Assembly: GCF_013487865.1 (NCBI RefSeq)
Contig: NZ_CP047409.1
Coordinates: forward strand, 620,001-684,000
DNA: 64,000 nt
Direction: 5' to 3'
Source: Lactobacillus johnsonii
GTDB lineage: Bacteria > Bacillota > Bacilli > Lactobacillales > Lactobacillaceae
In this document: piece by piece, positions 23,032 to 33,804 of the stretch
How the letters are laid out: each line of letters starts with the position of its first letter
Numbering within the stretch: the stretch's first letter is position 1
The notes under the pieces: model-generated
Seen by the model: the letters and a program-made list of their open reading frames with translations, nothing else
What the model was told of the DNA's origin: nothing
Databases searched by the model: none
Translations under genes and position numbers: made by a program

Positions 23032-23880
23032 ATGAAAAAAGGATTAGTAATGGAAGGTGGGGCAATGCGCTGCATGTTTACTGCTGGAGTAATCGATACT
23101 CTGATGAAAGCCGGCATTGATTTTGATGGTGCAATAGGTGTATCAGCAGGAGCTGCTTTTGGGTGCAATTATAAGTCAAAGCAAATAGGAAGAGTTTTAC
23201 GCTATAACGTAAAATATGCTAGTGATCCACGTTTATCTAGTTGGCACTCGTGGCTAAAGACCGGTGATTTATATGGTGCTGACTTTTGTTATCGAGAATT
23301 ACCAGTAGAATTAGATGTATTTGATACCGCTGCTTTTCAAAAAAATCCCATAGATTTTTGGTGTGTGGCAACTGACATTAATAATGGTGAAGCAGTATAT
23401 CATAAATTGATTTCAGGTAAAGAAGCAGATTTGCAGTGGATTCGCGCCTCTTCATCCATTCCTGTTTTTGCGCGGCCAGTTGAAATTGGGAGTCGTAAGT
23501 ATTGGGATGGTGGAATTAGTGATTCAATTCCGATTAAATTTTTTGAAAAAATTGGCTATGACAAGAACGTTGTCATTTTAACGTAGCCCCTCTCTTATCG
23601 AAAAGAAGCAAGTAAACTATATCCAGCTTTAGAATTAGTCTTACATCAATATCCTGCTGTCTTGAAAAAATTAAAGACAAGAGCAAAAGATTATAATGAT
23701 GTACTTAATTACATTAGAAAAAAAGAAGTACAAGGCAAAATGTTAGTTATCAGACCGCCTTATCCTTTAGAAATTGGCACAATGGAGAAAGATCCCCAAG
23801 AATTGAAGCGTGTATACCAAATCGGTGTAAAAGAAGTTAAGAAAAATTTACAAGCAATAAAAACTTATTTGAGTGAATAA
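23032..23880 (+). pseudogene. patatin-like phospholipase, broken by an amber codon
   Basis: A patatin-type acyl hydrolase of about 282 residues is interrupted by one in-frame TAG at 23584-23586. The first part (184 residues) has the oxyanion loop EGGAMR, the nucleophile motif GVSAG (Ser 38) and the catalytic DGG at 159-161. The second part continues in the same frame with PLSYRKEASKLYPALEL and ends at 23880. A CAG-to-TAG change would explain it. RBS GGAAGGTGG precedes ATG 23032. Both catalytic residues lie before the stop, so a truncated protein might keep some activity, but this is doubtful because the last third is missing. Confidence 0.85.
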
Positions 23881-23980
23881 TCTTCTTGAATGACTTGTCT
23901 AGATTACATTTCATTCGCTATAATTAACAAAAGCTTAAATTTTCAGTTTTTTAATAGTAATTGTAGAGGGAATGAATGTA

Positions 23981-25474
23981 ATGAAAAAAACAAAACTGTT
24001 AAGCTTTTTCTTTGCACTTTTGATGTTTTTCTCACTCGGTGCTACTTTTATCAAGCCAGCTCAAGCGGCTAGCCAAAAGCAAGTAGCAGAAGGTAGTGTC
24101 TTGAAGAAGATTAAAAAGAGTGGAGAATTAGTAGTCGGTACATCTGCTGATTATCCGCCACTAGAATTTACCGCAAGTGAAAATGGTAAGACTAAATATG
24201 TTGGAGTAGATATTGAACTAGCCAAAGATATCGCCAAAGACTTAGGTGTGAAGTTAGTTATTAAGAATATGTCTTTTGACTCCTTGTTAGTTGCACTCGA
24301 GACAGGAAAGGTAGATATGGTTATTTCGGCTATGACGCCTACCCCTGAAAGAAAGCAAAGTGTGGCATTTTCAAAAATTTACTATAAGCCAAGTGGTGAA
24401 TATTTCTTAGTAAATAAAAAGGATAAAGACAAGTACACCAGTATTCAAAGTCTTAAAGGTCAAACGGTTGGAGCACAAACAGGAAGTAACCAATATAATT
24501 TAGTTAAGTCTCAAATGAAAGATTCTAAATTAAAGGGTCTTGGAAAAATTAACAACTTAGTATTAGCCTTGCAATCAGGCAAGGTTTCTGCAGTAGTAGT
24601 AGAAGAATTAATTGCTAAAGCATATGCCGAAAATAATAGTGGCTTAGCTGCAGTTCATTCAAACTTAAAAGAAACTCAAGCAGGAAACGCAGTTGCAATT
24701 GCTAAAGGACAAGATGATTTAGTAGCTCAAGTAAATAAGACAATTGACCAAGTTCAGAAGAAAGACTTGATTAATAAAGAATATTTACCAGCAGCTGCTA
24801 AATATATGAAGACAGAAAAGAAAAGTAATACTTTTGCTAAGTACATTCCATATTTCTTTAAGGGTATTTGGTACACAATCGTAATTACTATTTTTTCAGT
24901 AATTATTGGTATTGTTTTAGGTATCATTTTAGCTTTGATGCGTTTATCAAAGAATCCAATTTTACACTGGCTTGCTGTTTGCTACATTGAATTTATCCGT
25001 GGTACGCCGCAAATGGTACAAATTTTATTTGTTTACTTCGGAATTGGATATTTGATTTCTAATCTTTCCGCTTTAGTTGCAGGTATTATTGCGATTGGAC
25101 TTAATTCTGGAGCCTATGTGGCTGAAGATATTAGGTCAGGAATTGATTCTTTACCAAAAGGCCAGATGGAAGCAGCTCGCTCACTTGGTTTAAGCCGTCA
25201 AAAAGCCTTTAGATATGTCATTATTCCGCAGGCAATTAAGAACATTTGGCCAGCTTTAGGCAATGAATTTATTACTTTATTAAAGGATAGTTCGTTAGTT
25301 TCAGTAATTGGAGTTGCAGAACTAATGTATCAAACACAATTAGTTCAAACTTCAACTTATAAGGGTGTTCTACCATTATTTATTGCCATGATTATTTACT
25401 TTATTATGACTTTCTCATTAACGAGATTATTGAATCACTTTGAAAAGAGGATGAAGCGTAATGACAATGATTAA
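23981..25474 (+). CDS. amino-acid ABC transporter, fused binding protein and permease
   Basis: One 497-residue chain joins a signal peptide (cut expected after AQA, about 30), a type 3 solute-binding domain (about 35-275) and a membrane permease of about 215 residues with the EAA loop [22 protein letters not shown]. In such GlnPH-like fusions the binding domain is tethered to the channel outside the cell. ATG 23981 is ten bases after AGAGGG; the ATG at 23972 is too close. The ATPase gene overlaps the 3' end. Substrate probably Gln, Arg or another polar amino acid; not resolved. Confidence 0.9.
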   Translation: MKKTKLLSFFFALLMFFSLGATFIKPAQAASQKQVAEGSVLKKIKKSGELVVGTSADYPPLEFTASENGKTKYVGVDIELAKDIAKDLGVKLVIKNMSFDSLLVALETGKVDMVISAMTPTPERKQSVAFSKIYYKPSGEYFLVNKKDKDKYTSIQSLKGQTVGAQTGSNQYNLVKSQMKDSKLKGLGKINNLVLALQSGKVSAVVVEELIAKAYAENNSGLAAVHSNLKETQAGNAVAIAKGQDDLVAQVNKTIDQVQKKDLINKEYLPAAAKYMKTEKKSNTFAKYIPYFFKGIWYTIVITIFSVIIGIVLGIILALMRLSKNPILHWLAVCYIEFIRGTPQMVQILFVYFGIGYLISNLSALVAGIIAIGLNSGAYVAEDIRSGIDSLPKGQMEAARSLGLSRQKAFRYVIIPQAIKNIWPALGNEFITLLKDSSLVSVIGVAELMYQTQLVQTSTYKGVLPLFIAMIIYFIMTFSLTRLLNHFEKRMKRNDND

Positions 25475-26192
25475 GGTTGAACATTTAAAGAAGAGTTTTG
25501 GAAAAAAAGAAGTCCTCAAAGATATTTCTGCAAATGTTGAGAAGGGAAAAGTTATTAGTATCATTGGCCCATCAGGTTCAGGTAAGAGTACATTTTTACG
25601 CTGTCTTAATGTACTTGAGACACCAACAAGCGGCAAGATAATTTTTGATGGGCAAGATTTAACACATATTAGTGAAAAGGAATTAGATATTTTAAGAGAA
25701 AAAATGGGAATGGTTTTCCAAAGCTTTAATCTTTTTCCAAATATGAATGTAGTTGAAAACGTTAAATTAGCTCCTATGAAAGTTAAAGGCGTAAGTGAAG
25801 AAGAAGCTGAAAAGCAGGCTTTAGAATTGCTTGATAAAGTGGGTTTGAAAGATCGGGCTAAGCAATATCCTTCTAGTTTGTCTGGTGGGCAGCAGCAACG
25901 TGTTGCGATTGCTAGAGCTTTAGCAATGGACCCCGAAGTAATGCTATTTGATGAACCAACAAGTGCCTTAGACCCAGAAATGGTTGGCGAAGTTTTAAAG
26001 ACAATGCAAGACTTGGCAGATTCAGGTATGACAATGGTTATTGTTACTCATGAAATGGGATTTGCCCGTGAAGTTTCTGATGAAGTGTGGTTTATGGCAG
26101 ATGGATATTTGCAGGAACAAGGAAGTCCAGAACAAATTTTTGAAAGTCCGCAAAGTACACGTGCAAAAGACTTTCTTTCTAAAGTACTTTAA
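25461..26192 (+). CDS. amino-acid ABC transporter ATP-binding protein
   Basis: Energises the fused transporter upstream. It has 243 residues with Walker [10 protein letters not shown] at 36-44, Q-loop MGMVFQ, signature LSGGQ at 140-144 and Walker B MLFDEP at 161-166. It starts 14 bases inside the preceding gene, which implies coupled translation. It closely resembles the glnQ product at 1108 but belongs to a separate two-gene operon. Confidence 0.92.
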   Translation: MTMIKVEHLKKSFGKKEVLKDISANVEKGKVISIIGPSGSGKSTFLRCLNVLETPTSGKIIFDGQDLTHISEKELDILREKMGMVFQSFNLFPNMNVVENVKLAPMKVKGVSEEEAEKQALELLDKVGLKDRAKQYPSSLSGGQQQRVAIARALAMDPEVMLFDEPTSALDPEMVGEVLKTMQDLADSGMTMVIVTHEMGFAREVSDEVWFMADGYLQEQGSPEQIFESPQSTRAKDFLSKVL

Positions 26193-26212
26193 ATATTAAT
26201 ATTTTTTAAAAT

Positions 26213-26246
26213 AAGCACTTTCTTTTTACAAGGAGAGTGCTTTTCT
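26213..26246 (+). terminator. terminator of the fused amino-acid ABC operon
   Basis: AAGCACTTTC and GAGAGTGCTT around TTTTTACAAG, followed by TTCTTT. Confidence 0.75.
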
Positions 26247-26288
26247 TTATAATAGTTGCGTTAGAAAAGTTAAAAGGGGATGAGTTTA

Positions 26289-26807
26289 ATGAAGATTAGA
26301 CAAGCTACAATGGATGATTATGATCAAATTATGACAATTTTAAAGGATGGTGCTAACCAACTAGCAGAACGTGGAGTTGACCAATGGCAAGGAGACTATC
26401 CTTCACCAGATCAAATTAAAGAAGATATTGAAAAAGGTTTTGCCTATTTAGCTGTTTCAGCTGATGGGGAAACAGTAGGTGCTATTTCTATAGTTGAAGC
26501 ACCAGATCATTCTTATGATGATTTGAAAGGTGAGTGGCTTCTAGATACTGATAAATATGTTGTAATTCACCGCGTTGCCATTCATTCAAAGCACGCAGGT
26601 CATGGTTATGCTACTAAGCTTTTGACTGAAGTAATTGATTATATTCGTGATCACCGTAAAGATATTGATAGCATTCGAATTGATACACATGAAAACAATA
26701 GCGCAATGCAACATCTAATTGATAAGATGAATTTCACTAAAGTGGGAGAATTGCATGGAGTTTATCGTCCAGATGAAATTTCATATGTTTATGAGAACGT
26801 TAGATAA
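26289..26807 (+). CDS. GNAT-family N-acetyltransferase
   Basis: 172 residues. The acetyl-CoA site follows the GNAT pattern: VIHRVAIHSKHAGHGYATKLL near 95-115, and a second conserved part IRIDTHENNSAMQHLIDKMNF near 136-156. The acceptor is unknown. ATG 26289 is nine bases after AAGGGG; the ATG at 26280 abuts it and is unlikely. Single gene with its own terminator. Confidence 0.85.
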   Translation: MKIRQATMDDYDQIMTILKDGANQLAERGVDQWQGDYPSPDQIKEDIEKGFAYLAVSADGETVGAISIVEAPDHSYDDLKGEWLLDTDKYVVIHRVAIHSKHAGHGYATKLLTEVIDYIRDHRKDIDSIRIDTHENNSAMQHLIDKMNFTKVGELHGVYRPDEISYVYENVR

Positions 26808-26819
26808 TAAATAAATTTT

Positions 26820-26846
26820 AGCTAGGTTGAAAAACCTAGCTTTTTT
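26820..26846 (+). terminator. terminator of the GNAT gene
   Basis: AGCTAGGTT and AACCTAGCT around GAAA, followed by TTTTT. Confidence 0.88.
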
Positions 26847-26927
26847 GTTGAGTTTAAGCATTCTGTTGACAGGTATGAATATGATAGAATATTCTTGTTG
26901 AATACTGTAAATTACATGGAGAAATCG

Positions 26928-27797
26928 ATGAGAAAAAATTTTAAATTTAAAATAGCCGCTGTTTGTGGACTGCTAGCTATTTTAATTGGACTTACAGGCT
27001 GTGCTAACAATAATAGCAATAAGATTACTGTTGTTGGATCTAGTGCCATGCAACTTTTAGCTGAGCAAGCTGGAAATGACTATCGTCTGTCTCATCCTGA
27101 CAGTAATATTGTTGTTCAAGGAGGAGGTTCGGGAACTGGTCTTAGCCAAGTACAGGCTGGAGCAGTTGAAATTGGAACTTCCGATGTTTTTGCTGAAACT
27201 CAAAAGGGAATAGATGCTAAGAAATTGCAAAATCATCTTGTTGCCGTTGTAGGTATTGTTCCTATTGTTAATAAGAGTGCCGGTGTAAGCAATTTGAGTA
27301 AGCAGCAATTGAGTGCTATTTTTACAGGTAAAATTACTAACTGGAAACAAGTTGGTGGTAAGAACCAAACTATCACTGTAATTAACCGTTCTAAGGGTAG
27401 TGGTACTCGTGGAACTTTTGAAGGCTTAGTTCTAAATGGAAAAAAGCCAATTCAGGCTCAAGAACAAGATTCTAACGGTACTGTACGTAAAATTGTCAGT
27501 TCTACACCAGGGACAATTTCTTATATCTCATTCCCGTATGCTAATGATGAAAATATTCAAAAATTAAGTATTGATGGGATAAAGCCTACGAATAAGAATG
27601 TCGAGACAAATCGCTGGCACCTTTGGTCTTATGAACATATCTATACTAAGGGTAAACCTAACAAGAATGTTCAAAAATTTATTGATTATATGCTTGGAAG
27701 TAAGGTACAAAATGATTTAGTACCTAAACTAGGCTATATTAGTATCGATAAGATGCAGGTCGAACGTGATAGTAATAATCATGTTGTTCAAAAATAA
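26928..27797 (+). CDS. pstS: phosphate ABC transporter substrate-binding lipoprotein
   Basis: Captures phosphate outside the cell. It has 289 residues. The lipoprotein signal ends at LTGC (Cys 25). Phosphate-site motifs follow: VGSSAM, GGGSGTGLSQ and NRSKGSGTRGTFE. ATG 26928 has GGAG six bases upstream; earlier in-frame ATGs would bury the signal peptide. It is the first gene of a six-gene pst operon. A TTGACA at 26866 with a weak minus-10 may be its promoter. Two-component control is usual, but no PhoPR pair is adjacent. Confidence 0.93.
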   Translation: MRKNFKFKIAAVCGLLAILIGLTGCANNNSNKITVVGSSAMQLLAEQAGNDYRLSHPDSNIVVQGGGSGTGLSQVQAGAVEIGTSDVFAETQKGIDAKKLQNHLVAVVGIVPIVNKSAGVSNLSKQQLSAIFTGKITNWKQVGGKNQTITVINRSKGSGTRGTFEGLVLNGKKPIQAQEQDSNGTVRKIVSSTPGTISYISFPYANDENIQKLSIDGIKPTNKNVETNRWHLWSYEHIYTKGKPNKNVQKFIDYMLGSKVQNDLVPKLGYISIDKMQVERDSNNHVVQK

Positions 27798-27813
27798 AGA
27801 ATAGGACGTTTTG

Positions 27814-28806
27814 ATGAATAACAAAGATCTTAAAAAAGTAGTTGAGTCTGCTTTAGATAAGCAAAAAGTTCCTCATGTTAAATTAAAGAAGATTGGTGCA
27901 AGTAAGGTTGATGTTGCCAGCTTAACTGAGCCATCAAAAGAAACACGACAAGAATATTGGGGTAAAGGACTAACTTATTGCGCCATTATTTTAATTATTA
28001 TTTTGGTTGCTTCAATTATTGGTTTTATTGGATTTCATGGACTAGAAACTTTTACTAAAGATCATGTGAATGTTTTTCAATTTTTAACTTCTAGTGATTG
28101 GGATCCAGGTGAGGGAAAGAATCACGTCGGAGCAGCAGCGATGATTGTAACTTCGTTTTCTGTAACCTTACTAGCTGCTTTAGTAGCAACCCCATTTGCA
28201 ATTGCAGTAGCCTTATTTATGACTGAGTATTCTTCTAAAAAGGGTGCACGCTTTTTGCAATCAGTAATTGAATTATTGGTCGGAATTCCCTCTGTTGTTT
28301 ATGGATTCTTGGGATTAACAGTTATTGTTCCTTTTATTAGAAATATTTTTGGTGGAACTGGGTTCGGTATTTTATCAGCGACTTTAGTTTTATTTGTCAT
28401 GGTTTTACCGACAATTACTTCGCTAACTGTTGATAGTTTAAAAGCTGTACCATCTGATTACCGGAAAGCTTCTTTAGCTTTAGGTGCAACTAAATGGCAA
28501 ACAATCTATAAAGTGATTTTGCGAGTTGCTTCTCCTAGAATTATGACAGCGGTAATTTTTGGGATGGCTAGAGCCTTTGGTGAAGCCTTAGCTGTACAGA
28601 TGGTTATTGGTAATGCAGTTTTAATGCCAGCTAACTTAGTGAGTCCATCTGCTACTTTAACTAGTCAGTTAACTAGTCAAATGGGAAACACAGTTATGGG
28701 AACCTTACCAAATAATGCACTTTGGTCATTAGCGCTTCTATTGTTAATTATGTCTTTGGTCTTTAACTTCTTAGTCCGCTTAATTGGAAAGAGAGGACAG
28801 AAATAA
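27814..28806 (+). CDS. pstC: phosphate ABC transporter permease
   Basis: 330-residue permease. An unusually long polar N-terminus of about 50 residues precedes six membrane helices. The EAA-type loop is ASLALGATKWQTIYKVILRVA. It pairs with the next gene product to make the phosphate channel. Its stop overlaps the pstA start by one base. Confidence 0.92.
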   Translation: MNNKDLKKVVESALDKQKVPHVKLKKIGASKVDVASLTEPSKETRQEYWGKGLTYCAIILIIILVASIIGFIGFHGLETFTKDHVNVFQFLTSSDWDPGEGKNHVGAAAMIVTSFSVTLLAALVATPFAIAVALFMTEYSSKKGARFLQSVIELLVGIPSVVYGFLGLTVIVPFIRNIFGGTGFGILSATLVLFVMVLPTITSLTVDSLKAVPSDYRKASLALGATKWQTIYKVILRVASPRIMTAVIFGMARAFGEALAVQMVIGNAVLMPANLVSPSATLTSQLTSQMGNTVMGTLPNNALWSLALLLLIMSLVFNFLVRLIGKRGQK

Positions 28807-29696
28807 TGAATGCAAAAACTCGTAATAAAATTGCTACTGCTGGTATTTATACCTTAGTGAGTATTGTTGTAATCATCCTCTTTGGGATTTTAGGCGATAT
28901 TCTAGTTTCGGGTGTACCACATCTTTCATGGCATTTTTTATCTTCTGAGGCTTCTTCCTATCAAGCTGGCGGAGGGGTAAGAGATCAGCTATTTAATTCC
29001 TTATATTTGCTAGTATTAACCTTAATTATTTCACTTCCAATTGCTTTGGGAGCAGGTATTTATCTAGCGGAATATGCTAAAGATAATTGGTTTACTAACT
29101 TAATTAGAACAACAATTGAAATTTTAAGCTCACTTCCTTCAATTGTTGTTGGTTTATTTGGTTATTTACTATTTGTAGTACAGTTTGGATTTGGTTTTTC
29201 AATTATTTCTGGTGCTTTGGCTCTTACATTCTTTAATTTACCAACACTAACTAGTAATATTGAACAAGCTATTGAAGGTGTTCCGCAAGCGCAAAGAGAT
29301 GCGGGACTTGCCTTGGGTTTATCTAACTGGAAAACAATTCGCGGGATCGTTTTGCCGGCAGCCTTACCAGGAATTTTAACTGGTATTATTTTGAGTGCTG
29401 GTAGAATTTTTGGTGAAGCCGCTGCCTTAATTTATACTGCAGGGCAAAGTGGATCTACAATTGACTACAGTAATTGGAATCCATTTAGTCCAACTAGTTT
29501 TTTAAATGTGATGCGTCCAGCAGAAACTTTAGCTGTTCATATTTGGAAGGTTAATACTGAAGGGATTATTCCCGATGCAACAATTGTTTCAGCTGCAACT
29601 TCTGCTTTATTAATTATTGTGGTAATTTTATTCAATCTTGGTGCACGTGCATTGGGTAATCATTTATACCGCAAATTAACGGCTGCTAAGTCATAA
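28806..29696 (+). CDS. pstA: phosphate ABC transporter permease
   Basis: Second channel subunit, 296 residues and about six helices, with the loop DAGLALGLSNWKTIRGIVLPAA. ATG 28806 overlaps the stop of pstC. The pstB genes follow at once. Confidence 0.92.
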   Translation: MNAKTRNKIATAGIYTLVSIVVIILFGILGDILVSGVPHLSWHFLSSEASSYQAGGGVRDQLFNSLYLLVLTLIISLPIALGAGIYLAEYAKDNWFTNLIRTTIEILSSLPSIVVGLFGYLLFVVQFGFGFSIISGALALTFFNLPTLTSNIEQAIEGVPQAQRDAGLALGLSNWKTIRGIVLPAALPGILTGIILSAGRIFGEAAALIYTAGQSGSTIDYSNWNPFSPTSFLNVMRPAETLAVHIWKVNTEGIIPDATIVSAATSALLIIVVILFNLGARALGNHLYRKLTAAKS

Positions 29697-29706
29697 GGAG
29701 AAATTT

Positions 29707-30507
29707 ATGCAAAATGTAAATGAAGTCCCGACCTATATTCATCAATTTAATAAGGATGAGCAAATTATATCGACGCAGGACCTTAGTGTTTTTTATGGCG
29801 GTAGCGTACAAAAGCTTTTTAATGCTAGTCTTCAGTTTAAGAGAAAAACTATTACAGCTTTAATTGGAGGATCTGGATCAGGAAAGTCTACTTTTTTACG
29901 TTGTCTTAATAGAATGAATGACAAAGTGGCTCGAGTAGATGGTGAAATTTGGTATCATGGTTTGGATATCAATAAAAACAATATTAACGTTTACCAATTA
30001 AGAAAAAATATTGGAATGGTTTTTCAAAAACCTAATCCATTTCCAAAATCAATTAGAGAAAATATTACTTATGCTCTAAAAGCAAATGGTGAAAATGATA
30101 AGCAAAAATTAGATCAAATTGTAGAAGAAAGTTTAAGAGCGGCTGCTTTATGGGATGAAGTGAAGGACAAGTTAGATAAGAGCGCATTGGCAATGTCTGG
30201 TGGACAACAGCAGCGTTTATGTATTGCGCGAGCTCTTGCGTTGAAGCCTGAAATTTTGCTGCTCGATGAGCCTGCTAGTGCCCTGGATCCTGTTTCTACT
30301 TCTAAGCTTGAGGATACCCTTAAGCAATTAAGAACTGATTATACAATGATCATGGTAACGCACAATATGCAACAAGCTAGTCGTATTAGTGATTACACTG
30401 CTTTCTTTCATTTAGGTCATGTTTTAGAGTATGACACTACTGAAAATATTTTTACTAATCCTAAGGGTGAAATTACGGAAGACTACATTCGCGGAAGTTT
30501 TGGATAA
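29707..30507 (+). CDS. pstB1: phosphate ABC transporter ATP-binding protein (first copy)
   Basis: ATPase of the phosphate importer, 266 residues. Walker A is GGSGSGKST near 57-65, the signature [14 protein letters not shown] near 164-177, then [13 protein letters not shown] second, distinct pstB follows, a common arrangement in lactobacilli. AAGGAG is just upstream of ATG 29707. Confidence 0.92.
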   Translation: MQNVNEVPTYIHQFNKDEQIISTQDLSVFYGGSVQKLFNASLQFKRKTITALIGGSGSGKSTFLRCLNRMNDKVARVDGEIWYHGLDINKNNINVYQLRKNIGMVFQKPNPFPKSIRENITYALKANGENDKQKLDQIVEESLRAAALWDEVKDKLDKSALAMSGGQQQRLCIARALALKPEILLLDEPASALDPVSTSKLEDTLKQLRTDYTMIMVTHNMQQASRISDYTAFFHLGHVLEYDTTENIFTNPKGEITEDYIRGSFG

Positions 30508-30517
30508 GGGGTTTACT

Positions 30518-31273
30518 GTGGAAAATATTATTACAAGTAAAGATGTTCACCTGAGCTATGGAAATGTTGAAGCTTTACATGGCATTAGCTTAGACTTTGA
30601 AGAAAAAGAACTTACTACCTTAATCGGTCCTTCAGGATGCGGAAAATCAACCTTTCTTCGTTGTTTAAACAGAATGAATGACGATATACCTAATATTCAT
30701 ATTAGTGGTGAGATTAAATTTGAAAATAAGAATATCTATGGTCCTAAAATGGATTTGGTAGAATTACGTAAAGATGTTGGAATGGTTTTCCAGCAGCCAA
30801 GTCCTTTTCCATTTTCTGTTTATGACAATATTGCTTACGGTCTTAGAATTGCTGGAATTAAAGATAAAGAATTAATCGACCAGCGAGTTGAAGAAAGTTT
30901 AAAGCAAGCTGCAATTTGGAAGGAGACTAAAGATAATTTAGATCGAAACGCTCAAGCATTTTCTGGAGGACAACAACAGAGAATTTGTATTGCTCGTGCT
31001 TTAGCAGTTCGTCCAAAAGTAGTTTTGCTTGATGAGCCGACTAGTGCTCTTGACCCAATTTCAAGTAGTGAGATTGAAGAGACTCTTCTTGAATTAAAGC
31101 ATGATTTTACTTTTATCATGGTAACGCACAACTTACAACAAGCCTCTCGAATTAGTGACTATACTGCGTTCTTAATGAGTGGGGACTTAATTGAGTATGG
31201 TAAGACCTCAGATGTGTTTATGAATCCGAAAAAGCAAATTACTAGTGACTATCTGAACGGACGTTTTGGTTAA
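30518..31273 (+). CDS. pstB2: phosphate ABC transporter ATP-binding protein (second copy)
   Basis: 251 residues with Walker [11 protein letters not shown]-loop [12 protein letters not shown], signature FSGGQQQR and Walker [13 protein letters not shown]. The start is GTG 30518 with AAGGGG upstream; the open frame runs back into pstB1. It is a clear paralog of pstB1 but keeps the usual PstB wording more closely. Confidence 0.92.
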   Translation: MENIITSKDVHLSYGNVEALHGISLDFEEKELTTLIGPSGCGKSTFLRCLNRMNDDIPNIHISGEIKFENKNIYGPKMDLVELRKDVGMVFQQPSPFPFSVYDNIAYGLRIAGIKDKELIDQRVEESLKQAAIWKETKDNLDRNAQAFSGGQQQRICIARALAVRPKVVLLDEPTSALDPISSSEIEETLLELKHDFTFIMVTHNLQQASRISDYTAFLMSGDLIEYGKTSDVFMNPKKQITSDYLNGRFG

Positions 31274-31291
31274 TAAAGGAGATTTTTTAAG

Positions 31292-31975
31292 ATGCATGAA
31301 GTTTTTTTAGATGAATTACGTAAGTTGAATACTCGTTTCATGGGAATGGGCATTGATGTTAGTGAAGCGATTGAAGAAGCAACACAAGCTTTTGTTGAAC
31401 ATGATAAAAAACTAGCTCAAAGTTTAGTCAAAGATGATCAAAAAGTTTCGCGTGCTGCTACAAAAGTTGAAAAAAGAACCTTAAAATTGATGGCTCTTCA
31501 GCAACCAGTTGCTAGTGACTTTAGAAATGTCATTAGTATCTTAAAGGCTACTAATGACTTAGAACGAATTGGTGAAAATGCTAATTCAATTGCTTGGGAA
31601 ACAATTCGAGTAAAGGGAAATCCTCGTATTCCAGAAGTTGAAGCAATTATTAAGTCAATGGCTAAGAAAGTTAACTTTATGCTAGATCAAGTTTTAAAAG
31701 CCTATGTACAAGGTGATGAAAAATTAGCTCGTGAAGTTGCTAAAAAAGATGATGAAGTAGATGAGGAATATGTAAAAGCACGTAAGTTGATTATTTCTGG
31801 AATTAAACAAGATCCAGAGGCAGCAGTTGCTTCTTCAAGCTACTTTATGGTAATTCGTTTACTTGAACGAATTGGTGACCACGTCGTTAATTTAGCACAA
31901 TGGGTTGTCTATAAAATGTCAGGAGAATTAGTAGATTTAAATACTAAGGATACTGATGAGATGACCGAATTATAA
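31292..31975 (+). CDS. phoU: phosphate transport regulator PhoU
   Basis: Cytoplasmic regulator of the Pst transporter and of phosphate signalling. It has 227 residues and consists of two similar three-helix halves, each with the metal-binding (E/D)xxxD motif: NDLERIGENANSIAWE and RLLERIGDHVVNLAQWV. AAAGGAG precedes ATG 31292. Last gene of the pst operon. Confidence 0.93.
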   Translation: MHEVFLDELRKLNTRFMGMGIDVSEAIEEATQAFVEHDKKLAQSLVKDDQKVSRAATKVEKRTLKLMALQQPVASDFRNVISILKATNDLERIGENANSIAWETIRVKGNPRIPEVEAIIKSMAKKVNFMLDQVLKAYVQGDEKLAREVAKKDDEVDEEYVKARKLIISGIKQDPEAAVASSSYFMVIRLLERIGDHVVNLAQWVVYKMSGELVDLNTKDTDEMTEL

Positions 31976-32045
31976 AATTGAATATTTTTATGAAGCCGGC
32001 CAACAATATGATTGATATGGTCTACTTAAAAAATCTGAATATAGA

Positions 32046-32083
32046 AAAATAAGAACCTTCACTTTGAGGGTTCTTATTTTTAT
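32046..32083 (+). terminator. terminator of the pst-phoU operon
   Basis: AAAATAAGAACC and GGTTCTTATTTT form a strong stem with a T-rich tail. The 70 bases between phoU and this hairpin hold nothing I recognise. Confidence 0.87.
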
Positions 32084-32182
32084 TTAACTTTATATACCTC
32101 AGTTGTAAGCGTGTGCAAAAAATAAAAAAGAAATCTATAATAAAACTATAAATTAAGCTGTAATACTAAGTAGGGGGAAGTT

Positions 32183-33721
32183 ATGCGCGATACAGTACAA
32201 AAAAAGAAGAAACATCAATTTCCAACAGCATATACAGTTATCATTATTGTTCTATTATTGGTACAGATTTTAACGTTTTTTATACCATCAGGTAATTATG
32301 CAACGCTTGAATATGATCAACCAAGTAAAGAGTTTGTAATTACAAAACCAAATGGTAGCAAGCATAAAGAAGCAGCAACCCAAAAAACGTTAGATAAATA
32401 TAAAGTTAAGATTGATGTTAAAAAGTTTACCAGTGGGACTATCTATAAACCGGTGGCCATTCCTGATTCCTATGAAAAAATTAATCAGAAAAAGCCAGGA
32501 CTTGGCGGAGCAATTTATCAATTTCTTTCTTCACAAGTAAACGGAATTGCTCAAAGTATCGATATTATTGCCTTTGTTTTAATTCTAGGTGGTTGTATTG
32601 GAGTCGTTCATGCAAATGGTGCAATTGATGCTGGAATGCAGGCACTTTCTAAAAAAATTAAAGGTAAACAGGTTTTATTGATTGTCTTAGTAATGGGATT
32701 AATTGCTATTGGGGGAACAACATTTGGTTTAGCTGAAGAAACAATGGCTTTTTATCCGATCCTAATCCCAGTCTTCTTATTAGCAGGGTTTGATAGGATG
32801 ACAGTTGTTGCGACGATCTTTTTAGGTACAAGTATTGGGACGATGGCATCAACTATTAACCCATTTTCAACTGTAATTGCTTCAAATACGGCTGGGGTCA
32901 ATTTTACAGATGCATTGCCGCTTAGAATTTGTATGTGGGCAACTTGTGTGATTGTAGGGATGATTTATGTGATTCTTTATGCTAAAAAAGTGCAAAAGAA
33001 TCCTAAAGCTTCATATGTTTATAATGACTTCGCTAAAGAAGATCAAGAATATATGAATCAAAATCAAACTGTGCAAGAAAGTAAATTTACTTGGCGTCAA
33101 AAATTAACTTTGCTTGTCTTTGCAATTGCTTTTATTGTAATGATTTGGGGTGTTCAACAAAAGGGATGGTACTTTACTGAAATTGCAGTTGTCTTCTTAG
33201 CAACGGGCTACATTTTCGCCTTTGTTTCAGGCTTAAGTGAGCATAAATTCGTTGAGAGCTTTGTAAATGGTGCTGCAGACTTATTGGGTGTGGCTTTAAC
33301 AATTGGCCTAGCACGTGCTGTTTCTATTGTAATGGAAGAAAGTCATACTAGTGACACAATTATGAATTTCTTTAGCCAACAAGTTTCTGGTATGCCACCA
33401 TTATTATTTATTTGGTTCATGTTCTTAGTCTACATTATTCTTGGTTTCTTTATTCAGTCATCTTCTGGCTTAGCAGTTCTTTCTATGCCAATTATGGCAC
33501 CGCTAGCTAACGTGGTTGGAATTGATCGAGCAAGTATCATTGACGCTTATAATTGGGGTCAAGGGTTCATTAGTTTAATTGCACCAACTGGATTAATTTT
33601 AATGAGTTTAATGATGGTAAATATTGGGTTCAATAAATGGTTTAAGTTTTGTTGGAAACTATTAGTTATTGAATTTGGCATTTGTTTAGCCTTTTTAGCA
33701 ATTGGTTTAGTTGTTTACTAA
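32183..33721 (+). CDS. YfcC-family membrane carrier
   Basis: 512 residues with about 12 membrane helices and an extracytoplasmic insert at about 35-95. Conserved stretches GGTTFGLAEETMAFYPI and LGTSIGTMASTINPFSTVIA match the YfcC / C4-dicarboxylate-type carriers. Such proteins are thought to move amino acids, peptides or dicarboxylates; the substrate is not known. GGGGGAAG precedes ATG 32183. Monocistronic, no linked metabolic gene. Confidence 0.82.
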   Translation: MRDTVQKKKKHQFPTAYTVIIIVLLLVQILTFFIPSGNYATLEYDQPSKEFVITKPNGSKHKEAATQKTLDKYKVKIDVKKFTSGTIYKPVAIPDSYEKINQKKPGLGGAIYQFLSSQVNGIAQSIDIIAFVLILGGCIGVVHANGAIDAGMQALSKKIKGKQVLLIVLVMGLIAIGGTTFGLAEETMAFYPILIPVFLLAGFDRMTVVATIFLGTSIGTMASTINPFSTVIASNTAGVNFTDALPLRICMWATCVIVGMIYVILYAKKVQKNPKASYVYNDFAKEDQEYMNQNQTVQESKFTWRQKLTLLVFAIAFIVMIWGVQQKGWYFTEIAVVFLATGYIFAFVSGLSEHKFVESFVNGAADLLGVALTIGLARAVSIVMEESHTSDTIMNFFSQQVSGMPPLLFIWFMFLVYIILGFFIQSSSGLAVLSMPIMAPLANVVGIDRASIIDAYNWGQGFISLIAPTGLILMSLMMVNIGFNKWFKFCWKLLVIEFGICLAFLAIGLVVY

Positions 33722-33804
33722 CTAGGCAAATAAGTAGCTTTTAGTATTTTTTATAGCTATGATGAAACTAAAGATATTGTTTAATATTTTAAGGAGGCAT
33801 TTTT

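Noticed and set aside
23662-23880. Separate 72-residue gene starting at TTG
   Set aside because: It is in frame with the patatin gene upstream and continues it after a single TAG; it is the 3' part of one broken gene.
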